Part shown: piece by piece, positions 40,589 to 48,845 of the stretch | Position numbering within the stretch: position 1 is the stretch's first letter | Layout: each line of letters starts with the position of its first letter | Origin: Streptomyces gardneri | GTDB lineage: Bacteria; Actinomycetota; Actinomycetes; Streptomycetales; Streptomycetaceae | Assembly: GCF_006539185.1 (NCBI RefSeq) | Contig: NZ_BJMN01000035.1 | Span: 52,053 to 116,052, forward strand | Length of the DNA stretch: 64,000 nt | Reading direction: 5' to 3' | Notes under the pieces: model-generated | The model's database searches: none | Told to the model about the DNA's origin: nothing | What the model saw: only the letters and a program-made list of their open reading frames with translations | Position numbers and translations under genes: made by a program

Positions 40589-41536
40589 TCAGCCTGTCGC
40601 GATCCTGCTCTCGGGCGCGGTCCTGCCTTCGCGCGCGATCCCGCCCTCGGGCGCCATGACCGCCGGCTCCGGCATGGATCCGGCTGTCACGAACTCCACG
40701 GCCTCGGCCACCACCCCCGGGTCCGTCAGGATGCGGCGGTGGCCGAGGCCGCGGGTGACGACGAGCCGGGCCCGGTCGCCGTGGGCGCGGGCCAGCCGGC
40801 GCGCCTGGACGACGGGGACCATGTCGTCGTCCTCGTCGTGGAACAACAGGACGGGGAGGTCGAGTTCGGCCGCTGCCCCGTCGGCGTCGAACCGGTCCCA
40901 GATGCCGGGCTCGCCGGGCGCGATCCGTCGCTCGACGTACGCGCGCATGCCCCGGACGACCAGGTCGGACACGCCGAAGCCGGCCCGGAAGCCCGCGAGC
41001 AGCATGGTGAAGGAGCCGACCCCGCCGAGCCCCACCAAGCGAGCGGCGCGGACACCTTCCCCCTGGTCGTCGCGGAAGGCGAGGTGGGTGGCGAGGACAC
41101 CGAAGGAATGGGCGACGACGGCGTCGAAGTCCCCGTGCCTGGCGTGCAACTCCCTGATGATGTACCGGTATTCGATGATGTTGCTCGCCCTGCCCGGGGA
41201 CTCGCCGTGCCCCGGAGCGTCGAAGGCGACCGGGCTGTAGCCGCGTGCGAGCAGGGCCTCGGCGAAGGCGGTGAGCCGTGAGGCGCGCGAGGACCAGCCG
41301 TGGACGAGCAGAACCGGCCGGCGCCCGTCACCCCAGGCGTACGTGACGACGTCCTTGCCCCGGACGCGGAGGCGTCCCGTACGGGCGGCGGCGAAGAGCG
41401 CCTGCTCCTCCGGCCGCGGGCGGGCCCGGCCGAGTGGGCGGACAAAGAGGTGGAAGGCCATGCGTCCGGCGGGCCCGGGGGCGAGGCGGGCGGTGGTGTT
41501 CAGGACGGTGCGTACGAGCGGAGCCATCGGGTACAT
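40589..41536 (-). CDS. Alpha/beta hydrolase
   Basis: 315 residues. The fold is clear: VLLVHGWSSRASRL (oxyanion loop), FDAPGHGES, the nucleophile in VVAHSFGVLA, the acid in HDEDDDMVP and the histidine in TRGLGHRRIL. The nucleophile elbow reads H-S-F-G instead of G-x-S-x-G. The C-terminal 30 residues are Glu/Ala/Pro-rich and come from short repeated DNA. No signal peptide. Likely an esterase or lipase controlled by the TetR protein, whose operator-like sequence lies at 41577-41591. Its stop is 1 bp from that of the convergent RCC1 gene. Confidence 0.88.
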   Translation of the reverse strand: MYPMAPLVRTVLNTTARLAPGPAGRMAFHLFVRPLGRARPRPEEQALFAAARTGRLRVRGKDVVTYAWGDGRRPVLLVHGWSSRASRLTAFAEALLARGYSPVAFDAPGHGESPGRASNIIEYRYIIRELHARHGDFDAVVAHSFGVLATHLAFRDDQGEGVRAARLVGLGGVGSFTMLLAGFRAGFGVSDLVVRGMRAYVERRIAPGEPGIWDRFDADGAAAELDLPVLLFHDEDDDMVPVVQARRLARAHGDRARLVVTRGLGHRRILTDPGVVAEAVEFVTAGSMPEPAVMAPEGGIAREGRTAPESRIATG

Positions 41537-41576
41537 GCCGGATCTCCTCGGTCGGCCTGGATACGAGAAAATGCTA

Positions 41577-41591
41577 GCACGACCGTTCGTG
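41577..41591 (-). promoter_or_regulatory. TetR operator-like site upstream of the hydrolase gene
   Basis: GCACGACCGTTCGTG shares ten bases in a row (GCACGACCGT) with the inverted repeat in front of the TetR gene. It overlaps TAGCAT, a possible -10 for the hydrolase gene 41 bp upstream of its start. Confidence 0.55.
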
Positions 41592-41607
41592 TTGTTTTAT
41601 GGTCGAG

Positions 41608-41658
41608 GCGACAGGGCGGGCCCGCCCCCACCCGGAACGGGCCGGCCCGCCCTGTCGC
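41608..41658 (-). terminator. Hairpin terminator after the LigD polymerase gene
   Basis: GCGACAGGGCGGGCC (41608-41622) is perfectly complementary to 41644-41658, with a 21-nt loop, 42 bp past the stop. Confidence 0.75.
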
Positions 41659-41699
41659 GCACTGCCCGACCCGCCTCGTCGCGCACCGAACCGGCCCCG

Positions 41700-42743
41700 T
41701 CACGCCTCTTCGGAGGGCTCCTGCTTCGGGTCCTTCTTCGCGCGGCTCGGCTGGACCCGCTTCGGTTCGCCCGGCATCTTCGGATACTCCGGCGGATACG
41801 GCAGGTCGCCGAGGCCGTGGTCCGCCTCGTCCCGCCGGGCCAGTTCGAGCAGGGACTCCAGGCTGAACCGCTCGTCGTCCATGTCGGCGTGGATGTCGCC
41901 GAGTTCGGCGTAGCGGGCCGGCATGGTCCTGATGTCGAAGTCCCGCGGCACGGCGTCGTCGATCTCGTCCCAGCGCAGCGGCGCCGAGACGGGGGCGTGC
42001 GGGCGCGGGCGTACGGAGTAGGCGGAGGCGATGGTCCGGTCCCGGGCCGTCTGGTTGTAGTCGACGAAGATCCGCTCCCCGCGCTCCTCCTTCCACCACT
42101 TCGTGGTCACCCGCTCCGGCATCCGCCGCTCCAGCTCCCGGCCGCAGGCGATGGCCGCCCTTCTGACCTGCGTGAAGGTCCAGTCGGGCGTGATCGGCAC
42201 GAAGACGTGCAGCCCCCGGCCGCCCGAGGTCTTCGGCCAGCCGCGCAGCCCGTGCCCGTCGAGGACGGAGCGCAGCTCGTGGGCGGCGCGGACGGCGTCG
42301 GCGTACTCCGTGCCGGGCTGCGGGTCGAGGTCGATGCGGAGCTCGTCGGGGTGGTCGGTGTCCTCCCGCCGTACCGGCCAGGGGTGGAAGGTGACGGCGC
42401 CGAGATTGGCGGCCCAGAGGACGGCGGCCGGTTCGGTGGGGCACATCTCGTCGGCCGACCGGCCGCTGGGGAAGGTGATGTGGGCCGTCGGGATCCAGTC
42501 GGGGAGGTACTTGGGGGCGCGCTTCTGAAAGAAGGACTCGCCGGTCACCCCGTCGGGGTAGCGCTCCAGGGTGGTGGGCCGGTTCCGCAGGGCGCGGGTG
42601 ATGCCGTCGCCCACGGCCAGGTAGTAGCTGACCATGTCGAGCTTCGTGTATCCGGGTTCGGGGAAGTACACCTTGTCGGGATTGGACACGCGTACGGTCC
42701 GGTCGCCGACTTCCAGTTCCACCGCTGCCGCCTTGCCTGCCAT
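41700..42743 (-). CDS. LigD-type polymerase/primase domain protein (NHEJ)
   Basis: 347 residues from the ATG at 42743. This is the stand-alone LigD polymerase domain of the archaeo-eukaryotic primase superfamily: RVSNPDKVYFPEPGYTKLDMVSYY, ITFPSGRSADEMCPTEPAAVLWAANLGAVTFHPWPVR, the metal-binding ELRIDLDPQPG (DxD) and WPKTSGGRGLHVFVPI. It fills gaps with nucleotides, preferring ribonucleotides, at double-strand breaks during non-homologous end joining with Ku and a ligase. A Lys/Pro/Glu tail ends the protein. The ligase is encoded divergently; Ku is not in the window. TAGGCT lies 7 nt before the ATG. Confidence 0.93.
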   Translation of the reverse strand: MAGKAAAVELEVGDRTVRVSNPDKVYFPEPGYTKLDMVSYYLAVGDGITRALRNRPTTLERYPDGVTGESFFQKRAPKYLPDWIPTAHITFPSGRSADEMCPTEPAAVLWAANLGAVTFHPWPVRREDTDHPDELRIDLDPQPGTEYADAVRAAHELRSVLDGHGLRGWPKTSGGRGLHVFVPITPDWTFTQVRRAAIACGRELERRMPERVTTKWWKEERGERIFVDYNQTARDRTIASAYSVRPRPHAPVSAPLRWDEIDDAVPRDFDIRTMPARYAELGDIHADMDDERFSLESLLELARRDEADHGLGDLPYPPEYPKMPGEPKRVQPSRAKKDPKQEPSEEA

Positions 42744-42796
42744 GCGGGCCAGCCTAGGGTTCGCCGACAAGTCCCGCATACCGGACAATCGGGCCC
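42744..42796. promoter_or_regulatory. Back-to-back leaderless promoters of the split LigD pair
   Basis: Only 53 bp separate the two start codons. TAGGCT (minus strand, 42751-42756) is 7 nt from the polymerase ATG, and GACAAT (plus strand, 42784-42789) is 7 nt from the ligase ATG. The two promoters must overlap, so the genes are probably expressed together. Confidence 0.55.
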
Positions 42797-43855
42797 ATGG
42801 ATCTGCCGGTGATGCCGCCCGTGAAGCCGATGCTCGCCAAGTCCGTGAAGAAGATTCCGCCCGGGATGCAATACGAGGCGAAGTGGGACGGATTCCGCGC
42901 GATCGTCCACCGCGACGGGCCGGAGCTCGTCATCGGGAGCCGTACCGGCAAGCCGTTGACCCGGTACTTCCCCGAGCTGGTCGAGGCGCTCGCGGCCCGG
43001 CTGCCGGAGCGCTGCGTGGTCGACGGCGAGATCGTGATCGAGCACGACGGCCACCTCGACTTCGACCGGCTCAGCGAGCGGATCCATCCGGCCGACTCCC
43101 GGGTCCGCATGCTCGCGGAGACCACTCCGGCACGGTTCGTCGCCTTCGACCTGCTCGCCCTCGGGGACGAGTCCCTGCTGGACGTGGAGCTGAGCGAGCG
43201 GCGGGCGGCCCTGGAGCGGGTACTCGACGGGGTCGACGCGCCGGTCCATCTGGCGCCCGCGACCCGGGACGCCGAGGTCGCGGCCCGCTGGTTCGAGCAG
43301 TACGAGGGCGCGGGGCTCGACGGGGTGATCGCCAAGCCGCTCGACCTGCCGTACCGGCCGGACGCCCGCCTCATGTACAAGATCAAGCACGAGCGGACGG
43401 CCGACGTGGTCGTGGCCGGCTACCGCTTCCACAAGAGCGGACCGGTGGTCGGCTCGCTGCTGCTCGGCCTGTACGACGACGGGGGCGTCCTCCAGCACGT
43501 CGGCGTGTGCGCGGCCTTCACCGCCGCCCGGCGCGCCGAGCTGATCGAGGAGCTGGAACCGCTGCGGATGGATCCGCCGGACGGGCACCCGTGGGCGGCG
43601 TGGACGGAGGAGTCCGCGCACGCGGGGGCGCGGCTGCCGGGTGCGCCGAGCCGCTGGTCGGGCAAGAAGGACCTGTCATGGGTGGCGTTGCGGCCGGAGC
43701 GGGTGTGCGAGGTCGGGTACGACCACATGGAGGGCGACCGCTTCCGGCACACCGCCCAGTTCAAGCGCTGGCGCCCGGACCGGACGCCGGAGTCCTGCGG
43801 CTACGGACAGTTGGACGAGCCCGTCTCGTACGACCTGTCCGAGATCCTCTCGTAG
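42797..43855 (+). CDS. ATP-dependent DNA ligase (LigD/LigC-type)
   Basis: 352 residues. The adenylation lysine is Lys29 in YEAKWDGFRA. VVDGEIVI, FVAFDLLAL, GLDGVIAKPLD and MYKIKHERTADVVV are the remaining nucleotidyl-transferase motifs, followed by an OB-fold domain with PERVCEVGYDHMEGDRFRHTAQFKRWRPD. It seals breaks, most likely those processed by the divergent polymerase in non-homologous end joining. The phosphoesterase domain of complete LigD proteins is absent from both genes. Confidence 0.94.
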   Translation: MDLPVMPPVKPMLAKSVKKIPPGMQYEAKWDGFRAIVHRDGPELVIGSRTGKPLTRYFPELVEALAARLPERCVVDGEIVIEHDGHLDFDRLSERIHPADSRVRMLAETTPARFVAFDLLALGDESLLDVELSERRAALERVLDGVDAPVHLAPATRDAEVAARWFEQYEGAGLDGVIAKPLDLPYRPDARLMYKIKHERTADVVVAGYRFHKSGPVVGSLLLGLYDDGGVLQHVGVCAAFTAARRAELIEELEPLRMDPPDGHPWAAWTEESAHAGARLPGAPSRWSGKKDLSWVALRPERVCEVGYDHMEGDRFRHTAQFKRWRPDRTPESCGYGQLDEPVSYDLSEILS

Positions 43856-43876
43856 GACCCACGGATCACCTCAGGC

Positions 43877-43936
43877 GGATCGGGTGGATCGGGTGGATCG
43901 GGTGGATCGGGTGGATCGGGTGGATCGGGTGGATCG
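43877..43936. repeat. 9-bp tandem repeat, nearly seven copies
   Basis: GGATCGGGT is repeated six times perfectly, followed by GGATCG(C), just after the ligase stop. The period of nine keeps any reading frame open, but no gene with a ribosome site uses it. Copy number should vary between strains. Confidence 0.9.
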
Positions 43937-44317
43937 CACACCCGTGCACAGCACGTACGCACGGAATGGTCGCGGGCGGAAGCCGTCGGAGCGGCGAGTG
44001 AGATGCTTCACATTCCGCGAGCCGACGATCTCTCCAACACCTCGCCATCGAGAAGACGTTCGTCGAACTCCTTCTCGATGAGCGGGGACCGCGACTCCTC
44101 GCGCGAGCCGCCGACCACCCCCGCACCTGCGGGAACGCCGCCGGCGCTGTCGGCCCCCGGCGCGGCCCCCGCTCCCCCGGCGGTCGTCTTCCGCTCCCGC
44201 GGGGCGTCCTGTCGTCGCGCCGTCGGGACAGCCCCGTGCCGGAACCCGTACCGCGATCCGGTACGTATTGGAGGTGGAGACACTTCGCACCCTCCCCGGA
44301 CCCACAAGGACTGACCC
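43937..44317. other. Gap without a supported gene
   Basis: About 380 bp. Reading frames exist on both strands (for example 44003-44314 plus), but none has a ribosome site with a recognisable protein. CGTACC-N7-GGTACG (44247-44265) and the AT-rich TACGTATTGG next to it may be the promoter and operator of the small gene at 44318. Confidence 0.5.
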
Positions 44318-44569
44318 GTGATCGCCTCGCCCTCGCCCCTCGTCCCCGTACCGATCCCCGACAGCGTGGCCGCACTGATCGGCGCCTGTCTTCCGCTGCA
44401 CGTCCTCCAGGCCGAGGTCGACGCGGACTGCGCGGCGCGCGAGGTGTATCGGTTCCGGGGGCCGCTCTGCGCGGAGGACCGGGCGGACCGCGAGCACGCC
44501 CTCGCGGCACTGGCGCGGGCCAACAAGATCCTCGCCAAGCACCACCCCCAGCTGCCGGTCACCCCCTGA
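44318..44569 (+). CDS. Small hypothetical protein
   Basis: 83 residues from GTG 44318, with AAGGA 8 nt upstream. Function not recognised. The N-terminus is Pro/Ser-rich (SPSPLVPVPIPDSVAALIGACLP), followed by a charged helical part (ADREHALAALARANKILAKHHPQLP). Two cysteines. No membrane segment is clear. Codon bias supports a real gene. Confidence 0.55.
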   Translation: MIASPSPLVPVPIPDSVAALIGACLPLHVLQAEVDADCAAREVYRFRGPLCAEDRADREHALAALARANKILAKHHPQLPVTP

Positions 44570-44594
44570 CCCAGTACACCTGTTCGGCCGTCCC

Positions 44595-44608
44595 CCGCAT
44601 GCATGCGG
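44595..44608 (+). promoter_or_regulatory. 14-bp palindrome before the MFS exporter
   Basis: CCGCATGCATGCGG is a perfect palindrome 25 bp before the GTG of the exporter gene. The position fits an operator covering the transcription start. No regulator gene lies next to it. Confidence 0.55.
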
Positions 44609-44633
44609 CCGGTGGCGGTGTGACGCTGCGAAG

Positions 44634-46736
44634 GTGACCACGACCAGCGACGCAGTGCCCGCGCCCCCGGCCGCCACCGAACCACCCGTGCTCGACAAGC
44701 GCCGCCGCAACATCGTGTTCGGCACGATCATGCTGGGCGTTCTCCTCGCCGCCCTCGACCAGACGATCGTCGGCACCGCCCTGCCCACGATCGTCTCGGA
44801 TCTCGGCGGCGCCGCGCACATGTCGTGGGTGGTCACCGCCTATCTGCTCGCCGAGACCGTCGCGACCGTCCTCGTCGGCAAGTTCGGCGACCTCTTCGGC
44901 CGCAAGCTGATCTTCCAGATCTCGGCGATCGTCTTCATCGCCGGCTCGTTCCTCTGCGGGCTCGCCACGAACATGACGCTGCTGATCGCCTGGCGCGGTC
45001 TCCAGGGCATCGGCGCCGGCGGCCTCATGGTCACCTCGATGGCCCTCATCGCCGATGTGATCCCGCTGCGCGAACGCGGAAAGTACCAGGGCGCGATCGG
45101 GGCCGTGTTCGGTGTCGCCACCGTCATCGGCCCGCTCCTCGGCGGTCTGTTCACCGACCACCTGAGCTGGCGCTGGGCGTTCTACGTCAACGTCCCCATC
45201 GCGATCCTCGTCGTGATCGCCGCCGCCCGCACCATCCCCTCCGTACGCTCCGCGAGCCGCCCCGTCATCGACTACGCCGGCATCGCGTTCGTCGCCGTCG
45301 GCGCCAGCGCCCTGATCCTCGCGACGAGTTGGGGCGGCAACGAGTACGCGTGGACGTCCGGCGTCATCATCGGGCTCTTCGTCGGCGGCTTCGTCGCCCT
45401 CGGCCTGTTCTGCTGGGTGGAGACCCGGGCGGCCGAACCCATGCTGCCCATGCGGCTGTTCGCCAACCCCGTCTTCACCGTCTGCTCCGTACTGAGCTTC
45501 GTCGTCGGCTTCGCGATGCTCGGCGCGATGACCTTCCTGCCGACCTACCTCCAGTACGTCGACGGGGACTCGGCGACCGTCTCCGGCATCCGGACCCTGC
45601 CCATGGTCGTCGGACTGCTCATCGCCTCGATCTTCAGCGGCAACGTCGTCAGCAAGACGGGCCACTACCGGGTCTTCCCCATCGCGGGCTGTTTCGTGAT
45701 GGGCGTCGGCCTCTATCTGCTCTCGCTCATGGGGCCGGAGACCAGCACCTGGCTGGCGTCGCTGTACATGTTCGTCCTCGGCGTCGGCATCGGCCTGTGC
45801 ATGCAGGTCCTGACCATCGCCGTGCAGAACACCGTCGACTACGCCGACCTCGGCACGGCGACCTCGGGCGTCACCTTCTTCCGTACCCTCGGCAGTTCCT
45901 TCGGCACGGCCGTCTTCGGCACGATCTACGTCAACTCCCTCAAGCCCAACCTCGCGGCGGGGGTCGGCGAGGCCGCGGCGGTCGCCGGCAGCCTCGGCAT
46001 CGACCCGGCCGGCCTGGCGCAGGCCGCGCAGAGCCCGGCCGGGGTGCACGGCCTGCCGCCCGAGGTCGCGGAACCGATCGTGCACGCCTACGCCGACACC
46101 CTCCACACCGTCTTCCTGTGGACGGTGCCGGTCGCCGCCGTCGGGTTCGTCGTGGCCCTCTTCCTCAAGCAGGTGACGCTCCGCGACTCGGCCCGTGCCG
46201 CCGCACCGGACATGGGCGAGGGCTTCGCCTCCCCCACCTCGTCCGGCGACTCGGCGAAGCTCCTCGAACTCTCCGTCGGGCGGCTCCTGCGCCGCATCGA
46301 CCTCGACACCGCACGGCGGATCGTCCGCGTCTCCGACACCCGGCTCGACACGGCGGGCGCCTGGGCGGTGATGCAGGTCGAGCTCTACACCCGGACCGTC
46401 GGGCACGCGAGCCTCGGCCTGATCGCGGCCGGCCGGAGGGTGCCGCCCGAGGTGCTCCTGCCGGTCTTCGAGCGGATGGTCGACGAGGGCTTCCTGACCC
46501 GGGACGGCAATCTGCTCTCGCACACCCCGGCGGGCGAGCGCGAGGCGACGGTGATCACCCGGGCCTGGGGCGACTGGCTCTCCGACCGGATCGAGCAGGA
46601 GCGCGGCCGGCCGAGCGGCCCGGAGCTGCGGGTGGCGACGGACGCCATCGCCAAGAAGGTCGTCGCCGAGGACCTGGCGACCGGACTCCCGGGGCGGGGG
46701 ACGGAGGACCGGGCACCCGTGTCCGTGACGCGGTGA
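44634..46736 (+). CDS. DHA2-family MFS drug exporter with C-terminal winged-helix domain
   Basis: 700 residues from GTG 44634. Residues 25-520 form a 14-helix MFS antiporter: motif A region VGKFGDLFGRKLIF, motif C GVATVIGPLLGGLF, and LDQTIVGTALPTIVSDLGG in helix 1, as in EmrB/QacA-type exporters. From about residue 538 a soluble domain follows that looks like a MarR-type winged helix (LLRRIDLDTARRIVR, VMQVELYTRT, MVDEGFLTRDGNLLSHTPAGEREATVITRAW). Ordinary members end near residue 520, so the tail is an added module. It exports an unknown hydrophobic compound with proton counter-flow. Confidence 0.9.
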   Translation: MTTTSDAVPAPPAATEPPVLDKRRRNIVFGTIMLGVLLAALDQTIVGTALPTIVSDLGGAAHMSWVVTAYLLAETVATVLVGKFGDLFGRKLIFQISAIVFIAGSFLCGLATNMTLLIAWRGLQGIGAGGLMVTSMALIADVIPLRERGKYQGAIGAVFGVATVIGPLLGGLFTDHLSWRWAFYVNVPIAILVVIAAARTIPSVRSASRPVIDYAGIAFVAVGASALILATSWGGNEYAWTSGVIIGLFVGGFVALGLFCWVETRAAEPMLPMRLFANPVFTVCSVLSFVVGFAMLGAMTFLPTYLQYVDGDSATVSGIRTLPMVVGLLIASIFSGNVVSKTGHYRVFPIAGCFVMGVGLYLLSLMGPETSTWLASLYMFVLGVGIGLCMQVLTIAVQNTVDYADLGTATSGVTFFRTLGSSFGTAVFGTIYVNSLKPNLAAGVGEAAAVAGSLGIDPAGLAQAAQSPAGVHGLPPEVAEPIVHAYADTLHTVFLWTVPVAAVGFVVALFLKQVTLRDSARAAAPDMGEGFASPTSSGDSAKLLELSVGRLLRRIDLDTARRIVRVSDTRLDTAGAWAVMQVELYTRTVGHASLGLIAAGRRVPPEVLLPVFERMVDEGFLTRDGNLLSHTPAGEREATVITRAWGDWLSDRIEQERGRPSGPELRVATDAIAKKVVAEDLATGLPGRGTEDRAPVSVTR

Positions 46737-46786
46737 GGCGGTGAGGCGGCCGACCGCGCGCCACTGTGCGGTCACGGCACCCGAAG

Positions 46787-47233
46787 CTACTCGCTGACGT
46801 CGCCGTCCACGTACACCCAGGCGCCCTCGTGGCGGGCGAAGCGGCTCCGCTCGCGCAGTGCGCCCGGCTCGCCGCCGTGGACGTAGCCCGCCGTGAAGGT
46901 GACGGTGCCGTGCTGGTGGAAGGCGGTGCCGTCGGTGGCCGCCTGGATCTCCAGGCCGGTCCAGCGCAGCGCCGGATCGAAGTCGACCTCGCCGGGACGG
47001 GTCTCCGGCGCCCAGGTGCGCAGCAGGTACGCCTCGTCGCGGACGACGAAGGCGCTGTAGCGGGAGCGCATGAGCAGCTCGGCCGTCGGTGCCGTGCCCG
47101 CCGTACCGCTGTGGAATCGGCCGCAGCACGCGCCGTACGCGGCGTCGAGGCCGCAGGGGCAGGGGGAGTCGGCGGTGAAGGCCGGGGCGACGGCGGCCGG
47201 GGCGGTACGGGGGCGGGTCTTGCGTCGGGACAT
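46787..47233 (-). CDS. YchJ-family (SEC-C/UPF0225) protein
   Basis: 148 residues from the ATG at 47233. The N-terminal CPCGLDAAYGACCGRFH is the SEC-C-like cysteine motif that can bind zinc. ELLMRSRYSAFVVRDEAYLLRTWAPETRP and the SnoaL/NTF2-like C-terminal part follow as in YchJ. Cellular role unknown. A basic N-terminal tail of about 20 residues is extra. Confidence 0.88.
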   Translation of the reverse strand: MSRRKTRPRTAPAAVAPAFTADSPCPCGLDAAYGACCGRFHSGTAGTAPTAELLMRSRYSAFVVRDEAYLLRTWAPETRPGEVDFDPALRWTGLEIQAATDGTAFHQHGTVTFTAGYVHGGEPGALRERSRFARHEGAWVYVDGDVSE

Positions 47234-47261
47234 GCCGCCATTCTCTCTCAGGTGGCGACCC

Positions 47262-47336
47262 GCCTGTCCGGTCCTCGCCGGTCCGGAGCTCGCCTGTCCG
47301 GCCCTGGCCTGTCCGGTCCTCGCCGGTCCGGCGCTC
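47262..47336. repeat. 15-bp tandem repeat, five copies
   Basis: Five consecutive 15-bp units of the type GCC[TG]GTCCGGNSCTC. On the other strand they match the units at 2199-2260 (CCGGACAGGC core). They lie in the gap between YchJ and the GH4 gene. Confidence 0.8.
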
Positions 47337-47398
47337 GCCATGTGGACTCCGCCGTGGACGCCCGCCCGTCGTCCCGCTGCCGGCCGGGTGCGCCCGAG

Positions 47399-47404
47399 TA
47401 GCGT
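47399..47404 (+). promoter_or_regulatory. -10-like element TAGCGT, probable leaderless start
   Basis: TAGCGT, 6 nt, then the ATG at 47411, with no ribosome site. Confidence 0.5.
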
Positions 47405-47410
47405 ACGGGC

Positions 47411-48754
47411 ATGAAACTGACGATTCTCGGAGGCGGCGGATTCCGGGTGCCGCTGGTGTACGGCGCTCTCCTCGGCGACCACGCCGAGGGGCGGGTCACC
47501 CACGTCACCCTGTACGACCTCGACGAGGGCCGCCTGTCGGCCATCGCCAGGGTGCTCGTGGAGCAGGGCGAGGGGGTGCCGGACGCGCCCGCCGTGACGG
47601 CGACGACGGATCTCGACGAGGCGCTGCGCGGGGCCGACTTCGTGTTCTCCGCGATCCGGGTCGGCGGCCTGGAGGGCAGGGCGGCGGACGAGCGGATCGC
47701 ACTCGCCGAGGGGGTCCTCGGGCAGGAGACCGTGGGGGCGGGCGGGATCGCGTACGGCCTGCGGACCGTGCCCGTCGCGGAGCACATCGCCCGCAGGGTC
47801 GCCGAACTCGCCCCCGACGCCTGGGTCATCAACTTCACCAACCCGGCCGGGCTCGTGACGGAGGCCATGTCCCGGATCCTCGGCGACCGGGTCGTCGGCA
47901 TCTGCGACTCCCCCGTGGGCCTGGGCCGCCGCGTCGCCCGGGTCCTCGGTGCGGACCCGGACGAGGTGTGGATCGACTACGTGGGCCTCAACCACCTGGG
48001 CTGGCTGCGCGGTCTGCGGGTCGGTGGGCGCGACGTACTCCCCCGGCTCCTCGCCGACGAGCAGGCGCTCGGCTCCTTCGAGGAGGGCAGGCTGTTCGGC
48101 CCGGAGTGGCTGCGTTCGCTCGGTGCCGTCCCCAACGAGTACCTGCACTACTACTACTTCAACCGGGAGGCCGTACACGCCTACCGGACCGCGGAGCGCA
48201 CCCGCGGCGCCTATCTGCGCGACCAACAGGCGGGTTTCTACGAGGAGATGGGCAAGCCCGACACGCCCGCCCTGGACACCTGGCACCGGACGCTCGCCGA
48301 CCGGGAGGCCACATACATGGCCGCCAACCGCGAGGCCGCCGGCATCGGCGAACGCGACGAGGAGGACCTGGAGTCGGGCGGCTACGAGAAGGTGGCACTC
48401 GCCCTCATGCGGGCGGTGGCGCGTAACGAGCGGACCACGCTGATCCTCAACGTGCGCAACGGATCCACGCTGGCCGCCCTCGACGCGGACGCCGTGATCG
48501 AGGTCCCCTGCTTCGTCGACGCCAACGGCGCCCATCCGGTGTCGGTGTCCCCGCTGCCGTACCACGCCGTCGGTCTCGTGACCGCCGTGAAGGCGGTGGA
48601 GCGGGAGGTGCTCGTGGCGGTGGAGAGCGGCTCGCGGGCGACGGCCGTCAAGGCCTTCGCGCTGCATCCGCTGGTCGACTCGGTGTCGGTGGCCCGGCGG
48701 CTGGTGGAGAACTACACGGCGGAGCACCCCGGTCTGGCCTATCTGCGGCGCTGA
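47411..48754 (+). CDS. GH4-family 6-phospho-beta-glucosidase-type glycosidase
   Basis: 447 residues. Rossmann start MKLTILGGGGFRVPLVYGAL, then the GH4 hallmarks WVINFTNPAGLVTEAM, GICDSPVG (the Cys/Asp metal site) and YVGLNHLGWL (His). GH4 enzymes use NAD+ and Mn2+ and cleave by oxidation and elimination; this subgroup acts on 6-phospho-beta-glucosides taken up from plant sugars. The C-terminal part (DADAVIEVPCFVDANGAHPV) is typical. No transporter gene is adjacent, so its substrate supply is encoded elsewhere. Confidence 0.93.
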   Translation: MKLTILGGGGFRVPLVYGALLGDHAEGRVTHVTLYDLDEGRLSAIARVLVEQGEGVPDAPAVTATTDLDEALRGADFVFSAIRVGGLEGRAADERIALAEGVLGQETVGAGGIAYGLRTVPVAEHIARRVAELAPDAWVINFTNPAGLVTEAMSRILGDRVVGICDSPVGLGRRVARVLGADPDEVWIDYVGLNHLGWLRGLRVGGRDVLPRLLADEQALGSFEEGRLFGPEWLRSLGAVPNEYLHYYYFNREAVHAYRTAERTRGAYLRDQQAGFYEEMGKPDTPALDTWHRTLADREATYMAANREAAGIGERDEEDLESGGYEKVALALMRAVARNERTTLILNVRNGSTLAALDADAVIEVPCFVDANGAHPVSVSPLPYHAVGLVTAVKAVEREVLVAVESGSRATAVKAFALHPLVDSVSVARRLVENYTAEHPGLAYLRR

Positions 48755-48831
48755 ACCGACGCGGAGCGTTCACGGAATCGTCGTGGAGCAGTACGACTGA
48801 CGAACATCTTTACGGGATCGGGGGCGCGGCT

Positions 48832-48837
48832 TAGGCT
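48832..48837 (+). promoter_or_regulatory. -10-like element TAGGCT, probable leaderless start
   Basis: TAGGCT, 8 nt, then the ATG at 48846. The 91-bp gap after the GH4 gene holds no clear hairpin. Confidence 0.45.
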
Positions 48838-48845
48838 CGCGCCCC

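Noticed and set aside
43877..43936. CRISPR-like array
   Set aside because: The 9-bp units are contiguous with no spacers and there are no cas genes; it is a minisatellite.
44003..44314. Frame of 103 codons between the ligase and the small gene at 44318
   Set aside because: No ribosome site, no recognisable domain and a Ser/Pro/Arg composition typical of out-of-phase GC-rich DNA.
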